Source of the DNA: Mycobacterium asiaticum
GTDB lineage: Bacteria; Actinomycetota; Actinomycetes; Mycobacteriales; Mycobacteriaceae
Assembly (NCBI RefSeq): GCF_001673635.1
Contig: NZ_LZMH01000002.1
Span: forward strand, 100,969-164,968
DNA: 64,000 bases
Reading direction: 5' to 3'
In this document: positions 57,138 to 64,000 of the stretch, piece by piece
How the letters are laid out: the number at the start of each line of letters is the position of its first letter
Position numbering within the stretch: the first letter of the stretch is position 1
Program-made: the position numbers and the translations under genes
Notes under the pieces: model-generated
Seen by the model: only the letters and a program-made list of their open reading frames with translations
Database searches by the model: none
Told to the model about the DNA's origin: nothing

Positions 57138-58148
57138 CTACCCGTGCTTGGGATGCGGAGCCTTGTCCAGCACACCCTGCGCCCAGTTCAGCGTCCACTG
57201 GGTAGCGGACTGGCCGTCCGAACTCCAGAAGTCCGTCGTGGCGTACAGCGCGTGGATGGGCTGTCCCGCGCCGCCAGCGAGCGTATTCAGCGTGGTGGGA
57301 AGGTTGGCGGGACTGAACGCCTCTTTCGGGGCGGCGCAGATCAGATCGCCTTCGGCACAGATCTCGTTGGTGCGGCCGTTGAGGTCGCCGAAGCCCCCCG
57401 GCCGGGACCCGGTCATGGTCAGGCCGAGGCCGGCGAGCACGGGAACCTCGTGCAGTGTGATTTCGGCGCCCACGCCCGGCGGCGTCGGGGGAATGTTGTT
57501 GCCGACCCCCTCTTCACGCCGCCCGTCAGCGATCAACGTCACACCCAGAACCAGGTCCTCGTCCACCGGACCGCGCCCGTTGCCGATGTCGCTGGCGACG
57601 TCACCGGCGATCACCGCACCCTGGGAGAAGCCGATGATCACGTAACTCGTCAGCGGGCACTTGTTGTTCATGTCGGTGATCGCCTTGACGGTCGCGCGGG
57701 TGCCCTCGGCGCGGCTGTCGTTGTAGGTCATCTGGCCATCAGCGGACAGCGGATTCCGGAACTGGGCGGTGTAGGGGACGGTGTAGCTCTGCACCCGGCC
57801 GCCGCCGAACTGCTGGCTGATCGGCCCGGTCACGTTGAGCAGCAGGGCCCGCGGGAACTGCGTCGGGTTCAGCGGGTCGTCGGTAGGCCAGGATTCCCAG
57901 GTGCCGGGAACGGAGACCAACTGCACGTCCGGGCAAGACGCGTCCTGGGAGGCCGGACGCGGCTTCTTCGGGTGGGAGCTCGTGGGCCCCGTCGGCAGCA
58001 CGCCCGGCGGCACCGCGCTGGGCGGCACGTCCTGGTGACGCAACAGCATCACTCCGCCGATGATGACCAGCGCGACCACCAAAGCCAGCGAGGCGGCCGC
58101 CAGCCAGGCCAGGCGTCGGTGGCGTTTACGACGGGCGTTGTTGGCCAT
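57138..58148 (-). CDS. Cutinase-like envelope hydrolase (Rv3802c-like)
   Basis: A 336-residue exported serine hydrolase of the cutinase-like family, the same length as M. tuberculosis Rv3802c, an essential phospholipase/thioesterase of the envelope. The N-terminal transmembrane anchor ([23 protein letters not shown]) is followed by a Pro-rich linker. The nucleophile elbow is [13 protein letters not shown], and the catalytic Asp/His regions are [14 protein letters not shown] and [13 protein letters not shown]. It acts outside the membrane. It lies between fadD32 and mpt51, as in M. tuberculosis. Its specific substrate in cells is unsettled. Confidence 0.93.
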   Translation of the reverse strand: MANNARRKRHRRLAWLAAASLALVVALVIIGGVMLLRHQDVPPSAVPPGVLPTGPTSSHPKKPRPASQDASCPDVQLVSVPGTWESWPTDDPLNPTQFPRALLLNVTGPISQQFGGGRVQSYTVPYTAQFRNPLSADGQMTYNDSRAEGTRATVKAITDMNNKCPLTSYVIIGFSQGAVIAGDVASDIGNGRGPVDEDLVLGVTLIADGRREEGVGNNIPPTPPGVGAEITLHEVPVLAGLGLTMTGSRPGGFGDLNGRTNEICAEGDLICAAPKEAFSPANLPTTLNTLAGGAGQPIHALYATTDFWSSDGQSATQWTLNWAQGVLDKAPHPKHG

Positions 58149-58316
58149 GTTCTCCCGCTAACAGTGTCCGGATGGGGGCAAGTGGTCTGCACAAAGATGC
58201 GGGAGCGCCACTTCGCGCCCTGACTCACCTCAATACACGGTACCGGCCCGTCAGGGCACTCCCGCGGATTCTCAGCCGGCCCTCAGGGTGCCGGCATCAG
58301 GTCGGATCGGGGAAGG

Positions 58317-59228
58317 CTAGCGAATCGCGCCGACGATGTCGCCGGACATCGCGCCGAGCTGCCCGGCCCACGCACCCCAGCCGTTGTCACCGCCGCCCGG
58401 GAAGTCGAAGTGGCCGTTGTGGCCACCGACCTCGCGGTAATGCTGATAGAACGTGCGGCTGTTGCCCATCGCCGCGTCCTGAGCACCGAGCATGGCGGCC
58501 GGATTGCTGGCACCGCCCATGGTCGGGCTCCACACCCAGACCCGGGTGTTGTTCTGCGCCAACAGGGCTTCGTGCACCCACGGGTCATGCCACTTCCAGC
58601 GGCCCAGCTGCGGAGCACCCCACATGCCGTTGCCGTCCACACCACCGAACTGCTGCAACCCGGCCAGGATCGCGCCGTTGGTGAACGTTTCCGACGGGTA
58701 CAGGAACCCGGACAGGGAACCGGCGAAGCCGAAGCGGTCCGGGTGGAAGGCCGCCAGCGCCATCGCGCCGTAACCGCCCTGCGAGGCGCCCACCGCGCCG
58801 TGCCCGCCGGGCGCCAGCCCACGGTTGGCAGCCAGCCAGTCAGGCAGCTCGCTGGACAGGAACGTGTCCCACTGCTTGCTGCCGTCCTGCTCCCAGTTGG
58901 TGTACATGCTGAAGGCGCCACCGGCCGGCGCCACCACCGAGATGCCCTTGCCGGCAAGCGTGTTCATCGCGTTGCCCGCGGTGACCCAATTGCTGACGTC
59001 CGGCGCTGCGTCGGCCGCGTCCAGCAGGTACACGGCGTGCGGCCCGCCGGCCAGGAACGCCACCGGGATGTCGCGGCCCATCGCCGCCGAGGGCACCATC
59101 AGGGTTTCGTACGGGGCCGCCTTGGCATGGCCCGCGAGCCCGAGTGATCCCCCGGCCGCCAGCCCAGCGAAAGCGACTGCCAGCACGGCAACGCCGAGCA
59201 GCCGTAGCAGCACTGACAGACCCCTCAT
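58317..59228 (-). CDS. mpt51: MPT51/FbpD, Ag85-like secreted protein
   Basis: A 303-residue secreted alpha/beta hydrolase-fold protein of the Ag85 family (M. tuberculosis Rv3803c). The start ATG 59228 has a GGAGGTG site and yields a signal peptide ending GLAGHAKA-AP. Relatives bind fibronectin and carbohydrate but lack mycolyl transfer. Here the elbow reads VGASQGGYGAM, keeping a Ser where I recall Ala in M. tuberculosis (GAAQGG). However, the Ag85 catalytic His position (NGTHDW) is replaced by GDNGW, so activity remains unlikely. It is downstream of fbpA, from which it is separated by a strong terminator-like hairpin. Confidence 0.93.
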   Translation of the reverse strand: MRGLSVLLRLLGVAVLAVAFAGLAAGGSLGLAGHAKAAPYETLMVPSAAMGRDIPVAFLAGGPHAVYLLDAADAAPDVSNWVTAGNAMNTLAGKGISVVAPAGGAFSMYTNWEQDGSKQWDTFLSSELPDWLAANRGLAPGGHGAVGASQGGYGAMALAAFHPDRFGFAGSLSGFLYPSETFTNGAILAGLQQFGGVDGNGMWGAPQLGRWKWHDPWVHEALLAQNNTRVWVWSPTMGGASNPAAMLGAQDAAMGNSRTFYQHYREVGGHNGHFDFPGGGDNGWGAWAGQLGAMSGDIVGAIR

Positions 59229-59331
59229 GTGCACCTCCATGGTGTTTCGCTGCGCGCACGACCATCCTGCCCGCAAGGTAGCTAACCACACCTGTATCGG
59301 CGGGATAAAGGGGAGCTGACAAGCCGATAAC

Positions 59332-59365
59332 AAACGGCGGCGACCCGAGTGGGTCGCCGCCGTTT
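59332..59365 (-). terminator. fbpA terminator hairpin
   Basis: A perfect 15-base stem (59332-59346 AAACGGCGGCGACCC and its complement 59351-59365) with a GAGT loop. It lies 24 bases past the fbpA stop, before the mpt51 gene. Intrinsic-type terminator; a short T run follows the stem on the minus strand. Confidence 0.85.
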
Positions 59366-59389
59366 GCAGCGGTTCATACGCCTGACGGC

Positions 59390-60812
<1,423 letters not shown>

Positions 60813-62804
60813 TCACTCCCGCGGCGGGGACGGCGGGACTTGGGGAACCGGCAGTCCACAGCGGGCGAGTTCGTACCGCGGCACCCGGTCGATCCGGTAC
60901 TGGGTGAACTCGAACGAGTGCAGCAGGTTGGACAGGAACCGGCGTGGCGTCATCGGCGCCCGGACCGAGTTGAGCACCGCGCGGGTGCCGGGGCACTGCA
61001 ACGCCGCCTCCGCCTCGGCCACCCACTGCTGATCGAGGTAGGCGGGGATGCCCGGCGGCCACTTCACCCACGGCCCGTCGGCCACCACCCAGTCCGCGAA
61101 CAGGTTCTTGTCGTGGCCGATCCGGCCATGCTTGAGCCGTTCGGTGTGCGCGGCCAGCGGATTGGCCAGCCCGATCTGATCCAGTACCCGGACGTCCAGG
61201 CCCACGTTCATGCCCAGCATGCCCAGGTTGGTGAAAAACACCGCGTGTTGCGGCTTTTGGGTGGCCGGAACACCGGGCGAGCTGCCGGGCGGGATCATCG
61301 GCACCAGGTCCCACTGGGTGTAATTGCCCGACGGCAGCAGCAGCGCCCCGTCCGGGGTGTTGTTCAGGGCCACCAGAACGGCGGCCATGCGCGGGTAGTC
61401 GAGGTAGTCGGCGGCCGTCAGCGGATGCGCGCGACCGGTGGCCTGGGCGTAGAAGCGGCGCTCGTCGACGATCCCCGAGTAGGTGACGTGGGTGGCGTCG
61501 TCGCCGAGGCCCGGCGAGTTCGCCGCCCACAACGACCAGCCGGCGACACCCAGCCAGAGCACGCTGACGGCGCCGGCCAACCAGTAGCCGGTCTCGCGCG
61601 AGAAGTCCTTGCCGTCGGGAATCGCTACCGGGATCACCGCCACCGGCGCCAGCAAACAGAACAACGGCGTCAGCAGCACCCGGCCGTGCATGAAGTCGCC
61701 GCCCTGGCGGATCCAGTACAACGCCTGCAGCAGGCCGCTGCCGACCATGAAGATCACCACGGCGGCCGGACTCTGCACCGCGCGGGCCACCCGTCCGTAA
61801 TCGGGCGCGAGTGCCGGGCGCATGAACGAGGGCCTGCGCCGCGCCGCCATCAGCACGATTCCCAACGGCACCAGCAGGACGACAGGCACCCACAGCGCGT
61901 AGGGCCGATTGAAGTTCGACAGATAGATCAGGCCCTGTGACCACTTGTCTCCGGCGGCGTCCTTGGCCAGCGCGGTCCCCGGCACCAACAGTCCGTAGTA
62001 GCCCATCCGGAAGATCTGGTAGATCACCGGCAACAGGCCGCCGGCCAGCACGATCAAGCCTCGCCGTCGCCAGCTGCGCGCGGCGATCATCATCATGACC
62101 AGCGCCGCCCCGCCGATCAGCGCCAGCTCCGGACGCACCAGTACGCTGCAGCCCGCGACGAAGGCCAGCGCGACGATGAACCACCGGCTCTCCGGACGCA
62201 CCCGCAGCGGCTGCGCCCAGCAAACCATCATCCACCACAGCAGCCCGAGATAGGCCATCACCAGGCCACTTTCCAGGCCAGACGTCGCGAAGTCGCGGGC
62301 GGGCGGCACGGCGATGTAGACCAGCGCTCCGGCCGGCAACATGATCGCCCGGCGGCCACGCAGGCTGGGGGCAAACAACCGGGCGGTACCCAGCATCAGC
62401 AGCACCACGCCCAGCACGGACAGCGTCAGGGCAACGGCCAGGGCCACGTATTCCAGGCGCAGCGGGCCGCCCACCCAGCTGGCCACGTACAGCAGATAGG
62501 TCCAGACCGTAGAGGTGTTGGCCTCCACCCGCTCGCCGGCATTGAACACCGGACCGTTGCCGGCCAACAGGTTTCGCACCGTGCGCAACACGATCAATCC
62601 GTCGTCGGCGATCCAGCGGCGTTGCCAGGCGCCCCACCCGAACAGCACGGCGACCACCGCAACGCTGACCCACAAACTCACCCGAACGCTGAGATCGAAG
62701 GGAAAGACCGGCCATTTGACCCGCCGCACCGGCGACCGTCGCGCCAGCGCCGCCTGCTGTAACGCTTTGAACTTTTCGCTAGCCGAAAGCAACAGCAGCA
62801 CCAA
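60813..62804 (-). CDS. aftB: Terminal arabinofuranosyltransferase AftB
   Basis: A 663-residue GT-C membrane enzyme adding the terminal beta(1-2) arabinofuranose to arabinan, matching M. tuberculosis Rv3805c (627 residues). The first extracytoplasmic loop RRWIADDGLIVLRTVRN carries the conserved Asp pair. About ten helices follow, and the C-terminal soluble part includes HTERLKHGRIGHDKNLFADWVVADG. The upstream start at 62804 overlaps ubiA by 26 bases and adds about 36 residues (KALQQAALARRSPVRRVKW) relative to the M. tuberculosis start as annotated. A later start near the first helix is also possible. Confidence 0.93.
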   Translation of the reverse strand: MVLLLLSASEKFKALQQAALARRSPVRRVKWPVFPFDLSVRVSLWVSVAVVAVLFGWGAWQRRWIADDGLIVLRTVRNLLAGNGPVFNAGERVEANTSTVWTYLLYVASWVGGPLRLEYVALAVALTLSVLGVVLLMLGTARLFAPSLRGRRAIMLPAGALVYIAVPPARDFATSGLESGLVMAYLGLLWWMMVCWAQPLRVRPESRWFIVALAFVAGCSVLVRPELALIGGAALVMMMIAARSWRRRGLIVLAGGLLPVIYQIFRMGYYGLLVPGTALAKDAAGDKWSQGLIYLSNFNRPYALWVPVVLLVPLGIVLMAARRRPSFMRPALAPDYGRVARAVQSPAAVVIFMVGSGLLQALYWIRQGGDFMHGRVLLTPLFCLLAPVAVIPVAIPDGKDFSRETGYWLAGAVSVLWLGVAGWSLWAANSPGLGDDATHVTYSGIVDERRFYAQATGRAHPLTAADYLDYPRMAAVLVALNNTPDGALLLPSGNYTQWDLVPMIPPGSSPGVPATQKPQHAVFFTNLGMLGMNVGLDVRVLDQIGLANPLAAHTERLKHGRIGHDKNLFADWVVADGPWVKWPPGIPAYLDQQWVAEAEAALQCPGTRAVLNSVRAPMTPRRFLSNLLHSFEFTQYRIDRVPRYELARCGLPVPQVPPSPPRE

Positions 62805-63693
62805 CTGTTGCGATCCACGCCAGCGCCAGCATTTGCAGAACCCGGTCGCGCAGCGCGATGTCCTCGGGCTCTCCGGCCAGCCCGCCGTCGACGTCCACCG
62901 CGTACCGCAGGATCGCGATGGTGAACGGAATCATCGACACCGCGAACCAGGATCCGTTGCGGCCGTCGCGTTCGAAGGCCCACAGTCCGTAGCACAACAC
63001 CACCGCGGTGGCCGACAACGTCCACACGAAGCGCAGGTAGGTGCTGGTGTAGCTCTCCAGCGACTTGCGGATGGCGGCGCCGGTGCGCTCGGCCAGTTGC
63101 AGCTCGGCGTAGCGCTTGCCGGCCACCATGAACAGCGACCCGAATGCCGCCGTCAACAGGAACCATTTGGACAGATAGATGTTCGTGGCAGCACCGCCCG
63201 CGATGGCGCGGATCAGATATGCCGACGACACGATGCAGATGTCCATCACCGCTTGGTGTTTGAGGCCGAAACAGTAGCCCAGCTGCATGCCCAGATAGAC
63301 GGCCATCACCACGGCCAGATTCGGCGTCAGCCAGAAGGCCAGCACCAGCGAACCGGCGCCTAGGGCCACCGCCAACGCGTACGCCAGCCATTCGGGTACG
63401 ACACCGGCCGCGATCGGCCGGAACCTCTTGGTGGGATGTTCGCGGTCCGCTTCGACGTCACGCACGTCGTTAACCAGGTACACCGCCGAGGCGGCGAGGC
63501 TGAACACCACGAACGCCACGGTGACCTGGAACGCCAACTTCTTGTAGTCGTAGGGGTCGGGACCGCCCAACGCGGCCAACGGCGCGGCGAGCACCAGCAC
63601 GTTCTTCACCCACTGCCGCGGGCGGATCGCCTTGATCACCCCGGCGACCAGGTTCCCCGGCGGTCCAGCAACCTTCGTCGCGTCGTCGCTCAT
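62779..63693 (-). CDS. ubiA: Decaprenyl-phosphate phosphoribosyltransferase UbiA (DprA)
   Basis: A 304-residue UbiA-superfamily membrane prenyltransferase that joins phosphoribose from PRPP to decaprenyl phosphate, the first committed step to decaprenyl-phosphoryl-arabinose. The two Asp-rich motifs NDVRDVEAD and the second one in the VDVDGGLAGEPED/AYLIRA region are visible, together with eight to nine helices. The start ATG 63693 has a GAGGTGGG ribosome site and shares a base with the preceding PAP2 stop (TGATG). The M. tuberculosis equivalent is Rv3806c; changes in it are linked to high-level ethambutol resistance. Confidence 0.96.
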   Translation of the reverse strand: MSDDATKVAGPPGNLVAGVIKAIRPRQWVKNVLVLAAPLAALGGPDPYDYKKLAFQVTVAFVVFSLAASAVYLVNDVRDVEADREHPTKRFRPIAAGVVPEWLAYALAVALGAGSLVLAFWLTPNLAVVMAVYLGMQLGYCFGLKHQAVMDICIVSSAYLIRAIAGGAATNIYLSKWFLLTAAFGSLFMVAGKRYAELQLAERTGAAIRKSLESYTSTYLRFVWTLSATAVVLCYGLWAFERDGRNGSWFAVSMIPFTIAILRYAVDVDGGLAGEPEDIALRDRVLQMLALAWIATVGAAVAFG

Positions 63694-63800
63694 CACACCC
63701 ACCTCTTTCGAACCGAGCTGTCCGCCCGAACGGCTAGTCCGGCGACCGCGGCGCCGAGCGCGACACCCGCGGCCACGTCGCTCGGATAGTGCACGCCCAG
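63693..63800 (-). pseudogene. PAP2 phosphatase C-terminus (Rv3807c-like), leftward fragment
   Basis: On the minus strand the reading from 63794 is VHYPSDVAAGVALGAAVAGL, ending RADSSVRKRWV and a TGA whose last base is the first base of the ubiA ATG. This is the C-terminal part of the PAP2-superfamily decaprenyl-phosphoryl-5-phosphoribose phosphatase in its normal position before ubiA. Upstream of 63800 the sequence no longer continues the protein: the expected SRILLG motif is missing and the neighbouring sequence appears in the opposite orientation. The gene is therefore broken in this assembly. Confidence 0.8.
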
Positions 63801-64000
63801 CCGGCTCAGCTTCCCTTCGGCGCACGCCACTTCGACGACAGCCGCGGCGATCCTGCTCGGCCGGGTGACCGGTTTGCCGCTGCCCGTGCTGTTGGTCCCA
63901 CCGATGGCGCTGTCGCGAATACTGCTGGGCGTGCACTATCCGAGCGACGTGGCCGCGGGTGTCGCGCTCGGCGCCGCGGTCGCCGGACTAGCCGTTCGGG
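63725..64000. repeat. Perfect 76-bp inverted repeat with 124-bp spacer
   Basis: Bases 63725-63800 are the exact reverse complement of 63925-64000; the repeat may continue beyond the window. The inner ends are GCCCAG (63795-63800) and CTGGGC (63925-63930). The spacer 63801-63924 carries the middle of the PAP2 gene on the plus strand. The structure is that expected from fold-back at a short inverted repeat. Confidence 0.97.
63796..64000 (+). pseudogene. PAP2 phosphatase middle and C-terminus, inverted copy
   Basis: On the plus strand, in frame from 63796, the sequence reads PSRLSFPSAHATSTTAAAIL, later LPVLLVPPMALSRILLGVHY and PSDVAAGVALGAAVAGLAVR to the window edge. These are PAP2 signature motifs 2 (PSAHA) and 3 (SRxxxGxHYPSD). 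A TAG at 63787 stops the frame just upstream, so the N-terminal part is missing. The last 76 bases duplicate the leftward fragment in inverse orientation. Confidence 0.8.

Overview
The window is high-GC actinobacterial DNA from a slow-growing, nontuberculous Mycobacterium. It carries lpqH, a PE_PGRS gene and a second PE gene, the embCAB arabinosyltransferases, dprE1/dprE2, pks13-fadD32-accD4 and the Ag85 genes, largely in the order of M. tuberculosis Rv3762c-Rv3807c. The PE_PGRS gene argues against the M. avium complex and points to the kansasii/marinum side of the slow growers; the species cannot be fixed from the sequence alone. Gene names rest on recognising the proteins from memory, not on a search.

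Layout. 0-10 kb: a partial alkyl sulfatase, the LpqH lipoprotein, the TcrXY two-component system, two small membrane proteins, a MmcQ/YjbR protein, a phage-lysin-like GH25 protein, a PE_PGRS protein, a methyltransferase, an APH-fold kinase and a PE protein. 10-18.7 kb: tRNA-Arg and tRNA-Ser, hisC2, echA21, a lipE-like esterase, an Rv2629-like protein, another tRNA-Ser, a quinone oxidoreductase and a PLP-fold protein without an obvious lysine. 18.8-24 kb: an Rv3779-like GT-C protein, the proteasome activator Bpa, and the galactan genes wzt-glfT1-wzm (export and galactan priming). 23.9-27.9 kb: an accessory block not found at this place in M. tuberculosis, consisting of a methyltransferase, a C39-like secreted protein, and a tight operon of two degenerate tunnelling-fold (pterin-type) proteins followed by an NfeD-like protein and a flotillin. 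27.9-44 kb: Rv3788- and Rv3789-like genes, dprE1-dprE2-aftA-embC, then embR inserted on the opposite strand, then embA-embB. 44-47.9 kb: an SGNH hydrolase, two small exported proteins and fadE35. 48-64 kb, all leftward: accD4, pks13, fadD32, an Rv3802-type hydrolase, mpt51, fbpA, aftB, ubiA and a broken PAP2 phosphatase.

The genes form one cell-wall supply line. UbiA, the PAP2 phosphatase and DprE1/DprE2 make decaprenyl-phosphoryl-arabinose. GlfT1 and Wzm/Wzt start and export galactan. AftA, EmbA/B/C and AftB build arabinan. FadD32, Pks13 and AccD4 make mycolic acids, and FbpA transfers them onto arabinogalactan. The most unusual features are: (i) the FolE-like/PTPS-like/NfeD/flotillin operon with altered zinc and catalytic residues; (ii) a family of palindromic repeats that have become protein-coding (EmbB N-terminus, FadE35 C-terminus, an AftA loop); (iii) embR lying inside embCAB; and (iv) a perfect 76-bp inverted repeat at the right edge that breaks the PAP2 gene and may be an assembly fold-back.
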